DNA of 64,000 bases from Weissella hellenica. GTDB lineage: Bacteria; Bacillota; Bacilli; Lactobacillales; Lactobacillaceae. Each line of letters starts with the position of its first letter. Within the stretch, counting starts at the first letter, position 1. Shown here piece by piece: positions 45,066-54,159 of this stretch. Location of the stretch: assembly GCF_005405545.1 (NCBI RefSeq), contig NZ_BJEG01000001.1, positions 186,001 through 250,000 of the forward strand. The letters are read 5' to 3'. Under the pieces are notes generated by a model, which saw nothing but the letters and a program-made list of their open reading frames with translations, searched no databases and was not told the origin of the DNA. Position numbers and translations under genes: made by a program.

Positions 45066-46961
45066 ATGGGGACTCGTCAACAAGATGATTTTTATAAAGC
45101 CGTCAATGAAGATTGGATTGCACAAGCAGTAATTCCAAATGATAAATCACGTACTGGGGGATTTATTGACTTAGCTGATGAAATTGAAGCATTAATGTTA
45201 GCTACAACCGATAAGTGGCTATGTGGTGACAATGTACCTGATGATAAGGTACTAACTAATTTTATTAAATACCATCGCTTAGCATCTGATTGGGAAACGC
45301 GTAATGCATTGGGAACGAAACCAGTTCAACCGTTGATTGAACGTTATCAAAATTATGCATCATTTGCAGACTTTGCCAATGATATGACTTCTTTAGAAAA
45401 GGCAGGCTTGCCGAATGCTTTGCCATTGGGAATTGCGCCTGACTTTAAAGATGCACAAACTTATGTCCTCTGGGCCGACGCTTTGGGCACAATTTTGCCT
45501 GATACAACATACTATGAACCAGGTCACCCACAAGGTGCTGATTTATTGCAGACTTGGCGTTCATCACAAGAGGCTTTGCTAGCTAAATTTAGTTTTGCTG
45601 CTGATGAAATTCAAGATTTACTAGATAAAGCAATTGAATTTGATGCACGGGTGGCTAAAGTCGTACTAAGTCAGGAAGAATCATCAGAGTATGCTAAATT
45701 GTATAAGCCATACAAGTGGACTGACTTTACCGCTTTAGCGCCTGAATTGCCATTAAATGATGTGGTAACAGCAATGATTGGTGAAGAACCAGATATGGTG
45801 GTGGTACCTGAGGAACGTTTTTGGCATGCTGCTGATCAATTCTTCTCTGAAGATGCCTGGCCACTATTAAAGGCTACTTTGATTATTGGTATTGCCAATG
45901 CCTACACAGGCTACTTATCTGATGACGTCCGTGTATTAGGTGGTGCTTACGGACGTGCTTTGTCTGGTACCCCAGAAGCTAAGAGTCAGAAAAAAGCAGC
46001 GTATTACTTAGCAGAAGGACCTTTTAATCAAGCGTTAGGTTTGTGGTATGCACATAAAATATTTTCATCAGAAGCGAAAGCAGATGTGGAAGACAAAGTA
46101 ACAAAAATGATTGATGTATACAAAGAACGTTTGCAAAATACGACTTGGATGCAACAAGCGACACGTGACCAAGCTGTTGTGAAGTTAAATGCGATTAAAC
46201 CACATATTGGTTATCCCGAAAAGTTGCCTGATTATTATGAAGATAAAATTGTTGATGAAGGAGCTAGCTTGTTAGAAGCCACGCAAAAGTTTGGTCGTCA
46301 AGGTGTTGCACGTGCATGGGCTAAATGGCATCAAACGGTTGACCGTGATGAATGGCATATGCCAGCGCACATGGTCAATGCGTACTATAATCCACAACAA
46401 AATCAAATTGTTTTCCCGGCTGCTATTTTGCAAGCACCATTTTATAGCCTGGACCAATCAGATTCAGCTAATTATGGTGGGATTGGTGCGGTTATTGCGC
46501 ATGAAATTTCGCATGCTTTTGATACGAACGGGGCTTCGCTTGATGAACATGGTAGTTTGAATAATTGGTGGACTGATGAGGACTTTGCAGCCTTTAAGGA
46601 ACGGACTCAAAAAGTTATTGAACAATTTGATGGCTTGGAATCATACGGGGCAAAGGTAAATGGTAAATTAACAGTTTCTGAAAATGTTGCTGATTTAGGT
46701 GGTTTAGCTGCCGCTTTAGCCGCTGCACAACGTGAAGAATCATTCTCTGCAAAAGAATTCTTTGAAAACTGGGCAACTATTTGGCGTATGAAGGCCCGCC
46801 CGGAATTGATGAAGTTCTTTGCTGCAGTTGATGTGCATGCACCAAATGAAGCACGTACGAATGTGATTGTTTCTAATTTTTCTGAATTCTATGAGACTTT
46901 TGATGTTAAAGAAGAAGACGGTATGTACCGTGGACCAGCAGATCGTACGATGATCTGGTAA
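45066..46961 (+). CDS. pepO: PepO-type M13 endopeptidase
   Basis: This 631-residue zinc endopeptidase of the neprilysin family cleaves oligopeptides in the cytosol. The catalytic motif is VIAHEISHAFD, the third zinc ligand is the Glu of SENVADLGGL, and NAYYNPQQNQIVFPAAIL forms the substrate-binding edge. There is no signal peptide or membrane anchor, as expected for lactic acid bacterial PepO. It could process peptides brought in by the POT transporter at 16.5 kb. GAGGTG precedes the ATG. Confidence 0.95.
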   Translation: MGTRQQDDFYKAVNEDWIAQAVIPNDKSRTGGFIDLADEIEALMLATTDKWLCGDNVPDDKVLTNFIKYHRLASDWETRNALGTKPVQPLIERYQNYASFADFANDMTSLEKAGLPNALPLGIAPDFKDAQTYVLWADALGTILPDTTYYEPGHPQGADLLQTWRSSQEALLAKFSFAADEIQDLLDKAIEFDARVAKVVLSQEESSEYAKLYKPYKWTDFTALAPELPLNDVVTAMIGEEPDMVVVPEERFWHAADQFFSEDAWPLLKATLIIGIANAYTGYLSDDVRVLGGAYGRALSGTPEAKSQKKAAYYLAEGPFNQALGLWYAHKIFSSEAKADVEDKVTKMIDVYKERLQNTTWMQQATRDQAVVKLNAIKPHIGYPEKLPDYYEDKIVDEGASLLEATQKFGRQGVARAWAKWHQTVDRDEWHMPAHMVNAYYNPQQNQIVFPAAILQAPFYSLDQSDSANYGGIGAVIAHEISHAFDTNGASLDEHGSLNNWWTDEDFAAFKERTQKVIEQFDGLESYGAKVNGKLTVSENVADLGGLAAALAAAQREESFSAKEFFENWATIWRMKARPELMKFFAAVDVHAPNEARTNVIVSNFSEFYETFDVKEEDGMYRGPADRTMIW

Positions 46962-47032
46962 AAATGGTTTAACTACTAATCAGAATGGATTGCGTTGTAT
47001 CATTTAAAATTTAATTTTTTGCCACATATTTT

Positions 47033-47074
47033 AAGAACCTTAATTTATCGTATGATGAATTAAGGTTCTTTTTT
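47033..47074 (+). terminator. pepO terminator
   Basis: AAGAACCTTAATT pairs perfectly with AATTAAGGTTCTT, followed by T residues. The copY -35 begins 2 bp later. Confidence 0.9.
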
Positions 47075-47075
47075 G

Positions 47076-47132
47076 TTGACGTTTGTAAACAATAAAGATA
47101 TAATGATTGTAGTTACAAATGTAAACAATAAA
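47076..47132 (+). promoter_or_regulatory. copY promoter and cop box
   Basis: -35 TTGACG (47076-47081), a 17-nt spacer and -10 TATAAT (47099-47104). TACAAATGTA (47114-47123) is a perfect cop box (TACANNTGTA) at the start of transcription. TGTAAACAATAAA occurs twice (47084-47096 and 47120-47132), so the spacer carries a second, degenerate operator. CopY would block the promoter until copper releases it. Confidence 0.9.
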
Positions 47133-47146
47133 AAGGGAGTGATGTA

Positions 47147-47584
47147 ATGGTGCAAGCAAGTGATATGTCAAATGCTGAATGGCAAATGATGCGTGTGATT
47201 TGGACAATGAAAGAGGCAACTAGTAGTGAGATTATTACTGCGATGCAGCAAAAGAAAAAATGGTCCGAATCAACAATTAAAACGTTATTGCGTCGTTTAG
47301 TACAAAAAGAGATGTTAATGACACAGAAAGTTAGTCGTCATTTTATTTATCGCCCCTTAATTGTTGAAGATGATGCGATGATTCAAATGACATCTGAGGT
47401 TTTTGAACGGTTATGTAGTATGAAAAAAGGGCATACGGTAGCTGAATTAATAACTGATATGCCTTTGAGTCAGTCAGATATTATGAATTTACAAGATATA
47501 TTGAAGCAAAAAATGATGACGGCGCCTGAGACAATTGCTTGCGATTGTTTGGCGCCTGCATCATGTGAACGTTGTGCGGAATAA
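47147..47584 (+). CDS. copY: CopY-type copper-responsive repressor
   Basis: The 145-residue protein has a BlaI/MecI winged helix (about 5-75, NAEWQMMRVIWTMKEATSSEI) and a C-terminal metal tail with four cysteines, CDCLAPASCERC. CopY repressors hold zinc there and leave DNA when Cu(I) replaces it. The classic tail is CxCxxxxCxC; here the second pair is CxxC. GGGAG is 7 nt before the ATG. It is first in the operon copY, cupredoxin, cupredoxin, copA, under a perfect cop box. Confidence 0.92.
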   Translation: MVQASDMSNAEWQMMRVIWTMKEATSSEIITAMQQKKKWSESTIKTLLRRLVQKEMLMTQKVSRHFIYRPLIVEDDAMIQMTSEVFERLCSMKKGHTVAELITDMPLSQSDIMNLQDILKQKMMTAPETIACDCLAPASCERCAE

Positions 47585-47607
47585 CTAATATATAAGGAGC
47601 ACTAATT

Positions 47608-47979
47608 ATGACAAGAATGATAGTGTTGATTGTTGGGATTGCATTGATTGGGTTTATTGCTTGGTGGTTCTTTGGTAAACACGAAGCACAAACTGAGTCT
47701 GCTGTCGTTGATAATGATCAACAAAATGTTGACGTTTTGGTAAAAGGTGGCTATTCACCAGAACAAGTGGTTTTAAAGCAAGGCGTACCTGCCCAATTGC
47801 ATTTTAAGCGGACAGATCCATCGAGTTGTTTAGATCATGTGGTTTTTCCGGATTTTGGTATTAATCAAGCACTGCCAGAAAATGAAACTAAAACGATCCA
47901 AATTGATACAAGTAAAGCTGGTGAGTATGAGTGGGCATGTGGAATGAACATGTTTCACGGTAAAGTAATTGTCAAATAA
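47608..47979 (+). CDS. Membrane-anchored cupredoxin-like protein
   Basis: The 123-residue protein has an N-terminal membrane anchor (about 4-22) and an outside-facing cupredoxin-1 type domain (about 42-123). Likely copper ligands are C74 and H77 in SCLDHVVF, and C111, M113, M115 and H117 in CGMNMFHG, more sulfur-rich than blue-copper sites, which suits Cu(I) binding. It sits between copY and a second cupredoxin gene. Copper capture or hand-over to CopA is inference. It has a proper ribosome site (AAGGAG). Confidence 0.8.
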   Translation: MTRMIVLIVGIALIGFIAWWFFGKHEAQTESAVVDNDQQNVDVLVKGGYSPEQVVLKQGVPAQLHFKRTDPSSCLDHVVFPDFGINQALPENETKTIQIDTSKAGEYEWACGMNMFHGKVIVK

Positions 47980-48004
47980 TGAGTTAAGGAAAAGGGGTTA
48001 CAAA

Positions 48005-48274
48005 ATGAGTGATGTACAAAAGATTAATGTAAATGTTGCCGGGGGCTACGAACCAAGTGTTATCAATTTAAAGCAAGGTGTACCTGCAGAAATTACTTTT
48101 ACAAGAACTAATGCGCAGGGTTGTTTAGATGTGGTACATTCTAATGATTTAAATTTTGAAGAGACACTACCTATTGACGAACCTAAAACAGTAACCATTG
48201 CGACTGATAAGCCAGGCGAATTTAACTTTAGCTGTGGGATGGATATGTTTCACGGTACCATTAATATAAAGTAG
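48005..48274 (+). CDS. Soluble cupredoxin-like protein without signal peptide
   Basis: This 89-residue protein is homologous to the preceding one: GGYEPSVINLKQGVPAEITF parallels GGYSPEQVVLKQGVPAQLHF. It has candidate ligands C40 and H45, then C77, M79, M81 and H83 in CGMDMFHG. It lacks any signal or anchor, so it should stay in the cytosol, unusual for a cupredoxin. The start at MSDVQKINV is set by AAGGGG about 7 nt upstream. It ends 8 bp before copA, whose product lacks a metal-binding domain; a copper chaperone role is plausible. Confidence 0.8.
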   Translation: MSDVQKINVNVAGGYEPSVINLKQGVPAEITFTRTNAQGCLDVVHSNDLNFEETLPIDEPKTVTIATDKPGEFNFSCGMDMFHGTINIK

Positions 48275-48282
48275 GTGACGAG

Positions 48283-50202
48283 ATGAAAATAACGACACGG
48301 TTTTGGGTTTCATTAATATTGTCATTACCGATGTTGATTGAAATGGTGTTAATGCCATTTACTCACTGGATGTTGCCAGGTGGGCAAGTCACAATGTTGG
48401 TATTAACAACGATTGTGATGTTGATATCAGCGCGTCCATTTTTATCGAGTGCGTGGGCATCATTTCAAAAGCATCATTCCAACATGGATACTTTAATTGC
48501 TGTGGGTACCGGGACAGCATATGTTTATAGTATTTATGCAATGTTTACAGGCAGAGCTGTTTTCTTTGAAAGTGCCGCCTTTGTGATTACTTTTGTACTA
48601 CTGGGTCAAGTTTTTGAGGAAAAAATGCGTGATAATGCCTCGTCATCTATTGAAAAATTAATGGATTTACAGGCGAAGGATGCACTAGTAAAAAGAAATG
48701 GTGAATTTGTTAAGTTACCATTGTCAGAAATTGTCACAGGTGATTTAATTAGCGTCAAACCAGGTCAAAAAATTGCGGTTGATGGTGAAATTGTTACAGG
48801 ATCAACAACGATTGATGAAGCGATGGTCACTGGTGAGAGTATGCCAGTAAGCAAGCGTGTTGGGGATGATGTTATTGGCTCAACGATGAATATGTCAGGA
48901 TCCTTTGTGTTCAAGGCTAAAAAAGTTGGTAACGACACCATGTTAGCGCAAATTGTTACGCTGGTAAAAAAAGCGCAATCAAGTCAGGCGCCGATTCAAC
49001 AATTAACTGATCGGGTATCGGATGTTTTTGTGCCGATTGTGTTAGTTGTTGCAGTATTAACATTTTTAATTTGGTATGTTTTCATTGGTCATGATGTTGC
49101 AAATTCATTGATTTTTGCAGTTTCAGTTGTGGTGATTGCTTGCCCGTGTGCACTTGGTTTGGCGACGCCAACAGCTTTGATGGTGGGGACTGGACGCGGT
49201 GCCAAACTAGGGATTTTAATCAAAGATGGTGAAGTTTTAGAGCGTGCAAATGATGTTGATACCATTGTATTTGATAAGACTGGTACGATTACGGTTGGTC
49301 AACCTAAAGTAACTGATATTATTGGAGACAATCAGCAAGTATTAATGGTAGCTGCTCGGTTAGAATCAGGCTCAGAGCACCCATTGGCACTGGCGATCTT
49401 AGGTGAAGCAGATCGTCAACATTTTGAGGTAACGGCTGTTGAAAATTTTGAAGCAGTATCAGGTAAAGGTGTGCAAGCATTAGTTGATGGTCAGCAAGCA
49501 TTTGTTGGTAATGAACGTTTGCTGCATGATTATGAAATAACAGATGATCTTAAGCAAAAAATGACCCAGTTGCAAGATGAAGCGAAAACAGTTGTCCTAG
49601 TTGGTTTGCAACAACAAATCATTGGCTTGATTGCCATTCAGGATACACCAAAGGATACGTCAGCTGCTGCAATGGCAGCATTAAAAGTGCGTGGCTTACG
49701 CACAGTTATGTTGACGGGTGATAATGAACATGTTGCGCAAGCAATTGCCAAAGAAGTTGGGATTGATGAAGTTATTGCCAATGTGTTACCGGCTGAAAAA
49801 GCGGATCAAATCAAAGACTTACAGGCAAAACATACAGTTGCCTTTGTTGGTGATGGTATCAATGATGCACCAGCGTTAACAACCGCTGATGTTGGTATTG
49901 CGATGGGTGCTGGAACGGATATTGCTATTGATGCAGGTGGTATTGTTTTGGTAAAGAATGATTTACGAGATGTGGATATGGCATTGGCATTAAGTAAAAA
50001 AACGTTTAACCGAATTAAACTAAACTTGTTTTGGGCCTTTGTTTATAATGTGTTAGGTATTCCAGTAGCGGCTGGTGTATTTTATAGTTTTGGTTTTATT
50101 CTAAGTCCAGAAATTGCTGGTGTTGCAATGGCGTTGAGTTCGCTATCAGTTGTGATTAGTTCTGTTTTGTTGGGTAGGACTAAGTTAGCATATAATGTTT
50201 GA
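48283..50202 (+). CDS. copA: Copper-exporting P1B-type ATPase lacking N-terminal metal-binding domains
   Basis: The 639-residue pump has the CPC membrane motif (C287-P288-C289), phosphorylated D331 in DKTGT, the SEHPLA loop, GDGINDAP, and late-segment motifs YN (VYNVLGIP) and MxxSS (MALSSLSVVISS), together typical of Cu(I) pumps. The protein begins almost directly with the first membrane segment; the usual CxxC or His-rich N-terminal domains are missing. Copper delivery may be by the two cupredoxins encoded before it. It is the last gene of the cop operon, followed by a terminator. Confidence 0.93.
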   Translation: MKITTRFWVSLILSLPMLIEMVLMPFTHWMLPGGQVTMLVLTTIVMLISARPFLSSAWASFQKHHSNMDTLIAVGTGTAYVYSIYAMFTGRAVFFESAAFVITFVLLGQVFEEKMRDNASSSIEKLMDLQAKDALVKRNGEFVKLPLSEIVTGDLISVKPGQKIAVDGEIVTGSTTIDEAMVTGESMPVSKRVGDDVIGSTMNMSGSFVFKAKKVGNDTMLAQIVTLVKKAQSSQAPIQQLTDRVSDVFVPIVLVVAVLTFLIWYVFIGHDVANSLIFAVSVVVIACPCALGLATPTALMVGTGRGAKLGILIKDGEVLERANDVDTIVFDKTGTITVGQPKVTDIIGDNQQVLMVAARLESGSEHPLALAILGEADRQHFEVTAVENFEAVSGKGVQALVDGQQAFVGNERLLHDYEITDDLKQKMTQLQDEAKTVVLVGLQQQIIGLIAIQDTPKDTSAAAMAALKVRGLRTVMLTGDNEHVAQAIAKEVGIDEVIANVLPAEKADQIKDLQAKHTVAFVGDGINDAPALTTADVGIAMGAGTDIAIDAGGIVLVKNDLRDVDMALALSKKTFNRIKLNLFWAFVYNVLGIPVAAGVFYSFGFILSPEIAGVAMALSSLSVVISSVLLGRTKLAYNV

Positions 50203-50209
50203 TTTGACT

Positions 50210-50249
50210 AAACATGAAATTTTCGTTTTTGGAAATTTCATGTTTTTTT
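50210..50249 (+). terminator. Terminator after copA
   Basis: AAACATGAAATTT pairs with AAATTTCATGTTT, followed by T residues. Confidence 0.9.
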
Positions 50250-50280
50250 GTATATTCACAAGCTTAATGATAATGAATTT

Positions 50281-50422
50281 ATGTAAGCGTTTTATTTGTT
50301 AATTAATTCACAATATATAGAGTTTGAAGTAATTTTAAAGTTTGTGAAGATGTCGTTGCATCAGTTTTAACCGCTATTTTATAGCGTTTAACGGTTGACT
50401 GCTAGCTTGTATTTGATATAAT
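50281..50422 (+). promoter_or_regulatory. adhE control region: Rex box, dyad and promoter
   Basis: TTGTTAATTAATTCACAA (50296-50313) matches the Rex operator TTGTGAAWWWWTTCACAA with one mismatch. A cre-like TGTAAGCGTTTTAT (12 of 14) starts at 50282. A nested dyad, AACCG...CGGTT (50369-50396) enclosing CGCTA/TAGCG, abuts the -35. The promoter is TTGACT (50395-50400), 16-nt spacer, TATAAT (50417-50422). Rex would tie expression to the NADH/NAD ratio. Confidence 0.78.
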
Positions 50423-50480
50423 TATATTGTTCAGTAATGAGCAATACGATTAAATCAGAACAATCTGAGAGGTATAAATC

Positions 50481-53174
50481 ATGACTAATATGAATAAAAA
50501 GAAAAAAGTGCTAACACCTGATGAAAAAGCTGCCCATTATGCAGCAGCTGAAGAGATGACTAATAAATTAGTTGATCAAGCAGCAATCGCTTTACAAAAA
50601 TTTGCAACCTATACACAAGAACAAGTTGATAAAATTGTTGCAGCGATGGCCTTAGCTGGTTCTGAAAATGCATTATTACTTGCTCATGAAGCGTATGAAG
50701 AAACAGGACGCGGTGTTATTGAAGATAAGGATACTAAAAATCGTTTTGCATCTGAATCTGTTTATAACGCTATTAAAAATGATAAGACTGTTGGTGTTAT
50801 TTCTGAAGACAAGGTAGCTGGAAAAGTTGAATTAGCAGCACCATTAGGAATTTTGGCAGGAATTGTTCCAACGACTAATCCAACTTCAACGGCAATTTTT
50901 AAGTCAATGCTAACTGTAAAAACAAGGAATGTTATTGTGTTTGCCTTTCACCCACAAGCGCAAAAAGCATCATCTCATGCAGCTAAGATCGTTTATGATG
51001 CAGCAGTTGCAGCAGGTGCACCGAAGCATTTTATTCAATGGATTGAAATGCCCTCAATTGATGCTACGAATACATTGATTAAAAATCCAAAAATTGCATC
51101 GATTTTAGCAACCGGAGGACCTTCAATGGTTAATGCCGCTTTACATTCCGGTAATCCATCTATGGGAGTTGGTGCTGGAAATGGTGCAGTCTATATTGAT
51201 AAAACGGCTAACGTTGATCGGGCCGTTTCTGATTTGTTACTATCGAAGCGGTTTGATAACGGCATGATTTGTGCTTCTGAAAATTCTGTTGTAATTGATG
51301 CTTCAATTTATGATGAAATGTTGCAAAAATTACAAGAACAAGGAGCATACTTAACACCTAAGCAGGATTATCAAAAGATTGCTGATTTTGTGTTTAAACC
51401 ATCAGCTGATGGCTATGGTGTCACAGGACCAGTAGCTGGTCGTTCAGGTCGTTGGATTGCTGAACAAGCTGGTTTGAAATTGCCAATTGATAAGGACGTT
51501 TTGCTATTTGAACTTGATAAGAAGCACATTGGGGAGCCATTATCATCAGAAAAGCTAAGTCCATTACTATCAATCTATAAAGCACAGGATCGTGATGAAG
51601 CAGTTGAAATTGTACGCGCATTATTAAACTACCAGGGGGCAGGGCATAATGCAGCTATTCAAATTGGTGCGCAAGATGATCCATTTGTAAAAGAATATGC
51701 AGATCGTGTTGAAGCATCAAGAATTTTGGTTAATCAACCCGACTCAATTGGTGGTGTTGGTGATATTTATACCGACGCACTACGACCATCGCTAACGTTA
51801 GGAACTGGTACTTGGGGGAAGAATTCATTGTCGCATAATTTGTCTACGTACGATTTATTAAATATTAAAACGGTTGCTCGTCGTCGTAATCGCCCACAGT
51901 GGGTACGATTGCCTAAGGATATCTATTACGAGACAAACGCCATTACTTATTTGCAAGAATTACCAGATGTTGATCGGGCATTTATTGTCGCAGATCCTGG
52001 TATGGTAAAATTGGGGTTTGTTGATAAAATTTTGGATCAATTTGCTTTACGTGACGACCAAGTTAAGACATCATTTTATGGTTCAGTCAGCCCTGATCCA
52101 ACTATTTCACAAGCAATTGATATTGCCCGCCAAATGGCTGATTTTAAGCCAGATACGGTCGTCTTGCTTGGAGGTGGTTCAGCATTAGATGCTGGGAAGA
52201 TTGCTCGCTTCTTGTATGAATATTCAGCAACTAAGCCGGGTATTTTATATGATGATGCTGGTTTGAAATCATTATTCCAACAATTGGCCCAAAAATTTAT
52301 GGATATTCGTAAGCGAATTGTGAAATTTGAGCATCAACGTTTAACACAAATGGTGGCAATTCCAACAACGTCAGGAACTGGTTCAGAAGTTACACCATTT
52401 GCAGTAATTACTGATGATGAAACACATGTTAAATATCCGTTGGCCGACTATGAATTAACGCCACAAGTTGCCATAGTTGATCCAGAATTTGTGATGACTG
52501 TGCCAAGTAAGACAGTTGCATATTCTGGGATGGATGCATTGTCACATGCCTTAGAATCATATGTTTCAGTGATGTCATCTGAATTTACGCGTCCTTGGGC
52601 ATTGCAGGCCATTAAGTTGATTTTTGATTACCTAGAAGCATCATATCATTATGATGCCGCACAACCAACTAAGGAAGGTGAGTTGGCACGAACAAAGATG
52701 CATTATGCATCAACCTTAGCGGGAATGTCATTTGGTAATGCGTTCTTAGGGTTGAACCACGCAATTGCCCACAAGACAGGTGGTGCCTTTGGATTACCAC
52801 ACGGATTGGCTATTTCAATTGCGATGACGAATGTGATTAAATTCAATGGTGTCACTGGTAACGTGAAGCGCACGCCTTTCCCACGTTATGAAACCTATAC
52901 AGCGCAAAAAGATTATGCTGATATTGCTCGCCACATTGGTTTGGTAGGTAAAAATGATGCAGAATTAGTAACGGCTTTAATTAATAAGATTAAAGAGTTA
53001 GCCGAACATCTTGATATGGACTTAACACTATCTGGTAATGGTGTTAAAAAAGAAGACTTTGATCGTGAATTATCAGGATTGATGGATTTGATTTATAATG
53101 ATCAAACAACACCAGGAAATCCACGGCAACCAAAGTTGAATGAAATTAAGCAATTACTAGAAGAGCAGTTCTAA
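50481..53174 (+). CDS. adhE: Bifunctional acetaldehyde-CoA/alcohol dehydrogenase
   Basis: AdhE reduces acetyl-CoA to acetaldehyde and then ethanol, regenerating NAD+. The 897-residue fusion has an aldehyde dehydrogenase domain (about 20-460, nucleophile C264 in NGMICASENSVV) and an iron-dependent alcohol dehydrogenase domain (about 480-890) with GGGSALDAGK and the iron-binding HAIAHKTGGAFGLPHGLA stretch. Both active sites are complete. Such proteins assemble into long spirosomes. GAGAGG is about 8 nt before the ATG. It works downstream of Xfp as the main electron sink. Confidence 0.96.
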   Translation: MTNMNKKKKVLTPDEKAAHYAAAEEMTNKLVDQAAIALQKFATYTQEQVDKIVAAMALAGSENALLLAHEAYEETGRGVIEDKDTKNRFASESVYNAIKNDKTVGVISEDKVAGKVELAAPLGILAGIVPTTNPTSTAIFKSMLTVKTRNVIVFAFHPQAQKASSHAAKIVYDAAVAAGAPKHFIQWIEMPSIDATNTLIKNPKIASILATGGPSMVNAALHSGNPSMGVGAGNGAVYIDKTANVDRAVSDLLLSKRFDNGMICASENSVVIDASIYDEMLQKLQEQGAYLTPKQDYQKIADFVFKPSADGYGVTGPVAGRSGRWIAEQAGLKLPIDKDVLLFELDKKHIGEPLSSEKLSPLLSIYKAQDRDEAVEIVRALLNYQGAGHNAAIQIGAQDDPFVKEYADRVEASRILVNQPDSIGGVGDIYTDALRPSLTLGTGTWGKNSLSHNLSTYDLLNIKTVARRRNRPQWVRLPKDIYYETNAITYLQELPDVDRAFIVADPGMVKLGFVDKILDQFALRDDQVKTSFYGSVSPDPTISQAIDIARQMADFKPDTVVLLGGGSALDAGKIARFLYEYSATKPGILYDDAGLKSLFQQLAQKFMDIRKRIVKFEHQRLTQMVAIPTTSGTGSEVTPFAVITDDETHVKYPLADYELTPQVAIVDPEFVMTVPSKTVAYSGMDALSHALESYVSVMSSEFTRPWALQAIKLIFDYLEASYHYDAAQPTKEGELARTKMHYASTLAGMSFGNAFLGLNHAIAHKTGGAFGLPHGLAISIAMTNVIKFNGVTGNVKRTPFPRYETYTAQKDYADIARHIGLVGKNDAELVTALINKIKELAEHLDMDLTLSGNGVKKEDFDRELSGLMDLIYNDQTTPGNPRQPKLNEIKQLLEEQF

Positions 53175-53184
53175 ATAATATATT

Positions 53185-53236
53185 AACAACACCAGACAAA
53201 ACTTACGCATAGTCTGGTGTTGTTTTTTGTTATAAT
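53185..53236 (+). terminator. adhE terminator merged with the exonuclease promoter
   Basis: AACAACACCAGAC pairs perfectly with GTCTGGTGTTGTT (53185-53224), followed by T residues. The tail merges with the extended -10 TGTTATAAT (53228-53236) of the next gene. Confidence 0.9.
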
Positions 53237-53273
53237 GAACGCAACTGATAATTTGAAGAGGAACGGTGGGAAA

Positions 53274-54104
53274 ATGAAGTTTATATCATGGAATATCGAT
53301 AGTATTAATGCGGCTGTTGAGCATAAGTCGGCACGTGGGGAAATGACCTGGCAAGTATTGCAAGACATTGCAGCACAACAACCAGATGTGCTAGCGATTC
53401 AAGAGACAAAGTTAAAAGCAACTGGGTTAACAAAAAAACAAGCAACAGCGCTTGATGAATTGTTTCCAGGTTACCACCGTTATTTACGTACGAGTACGGG
53501 CCGTTCTGGTTATTCAGGAACAATGATGTTATCACGTCAAGAACCAATTAATGTAGAGATGCCGGAAATTGGTGCGCCTGGTGAAATGGACATTGAGGGT
53601 CGTGTGATTACGCTTGAATTTGCAAATGCCTATGTTTCAACGGTTTATACGCCGAATTCTGGTAGTGCGTTAGCTCGGTTGGATGATCGTCAATCATGGG
53701 ATGATGTTTATCGGGCATATATTCAGCAATTGGATGCGAAAAAGCCGGTTATTTTTTCTGGTGACTTTAACGTTGCACATCAAGAAATTGATTTGAAAAA
53801 CCCGAAGTCAAATCATAAAAAAGCGGGCTTTACGGATGAAGAACGTGGGCATTTTAGTTCTTTACTTGATGCTGGTTTTACGGATACGTTCCGTTATTTG
53901 CACCCTGATCAAACTGGTGTATATACATGGTGGGCACAAATATCAAAAACATCAAAAATCAACAATTCTGGTTGGCGTATTGATTATTATTTAACATCTA
54001 ATCGTTTAGCTGATCAGTTGACTGAATTATCTGTTGTTGATACTGGTGCACGCCAAGATCATGCACCGATTATGTTGACGATGACGGATGATTTTAGGCT
54101 TTAA
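53274..54104 (+). CDS. exoA: Exodeoxyribonuclease III
   Basis: This 276-residue AP endonuclease/exonuclease III cuts DNA at abasic sites in base excision repair and could act after MutY. The metal-dependent active site is represented by SWNIDS, IQETK (catalytic Glu), SGDFNVAH (Asp/Asn), WRIDYYL and the final DHAPI (His). The start at MKFISWNIDS follows GGTGGG by a few bases and aligns with the family; the longer frame would begin inside the promoter. It is monocistronic. Confidence 0.93.
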   Translation: MKFISWNIDSINAAVEHKSARGEMTWQVLQDIAAQQPDVLAIQETKLKATGLTKKQATALDELFPGYHRYLRTSTGRSGYSGTMMLSRQEPINVEMPEIGAPGEMDIEGRVITLEFANAYVSTVYTPNSGSALARLDDRQSWDDVYRAYIQQLDAKKPVIFSGDFNVAHQEIDLKNPKSNHKKAGFTDEERGHFSSLLDAGFTDTFRYLHPDQTGVYTWWAQISKTSKINNSGWRIDYYLTSNRLADQLTELSVVDTGARQDHAPIMLTMTDDFRL

Positions 54105-54118
54105 AAATAGAACATTGC

Positions 54119-54151
54119 GGTTGGAACAAAATAAAATGTTCCAACCTTTTT
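54119..54151. terminator. Terminator between exoA and the TetR gene
   Basis: GGTTGGAACA pairs perfectly with TGTTCCAACC around an 8-nt loop, followed by T residues. It can also serve the convergent TetR gene. Confidence 0.9.
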
Positions 54152-54159
54152 ATATGCAA

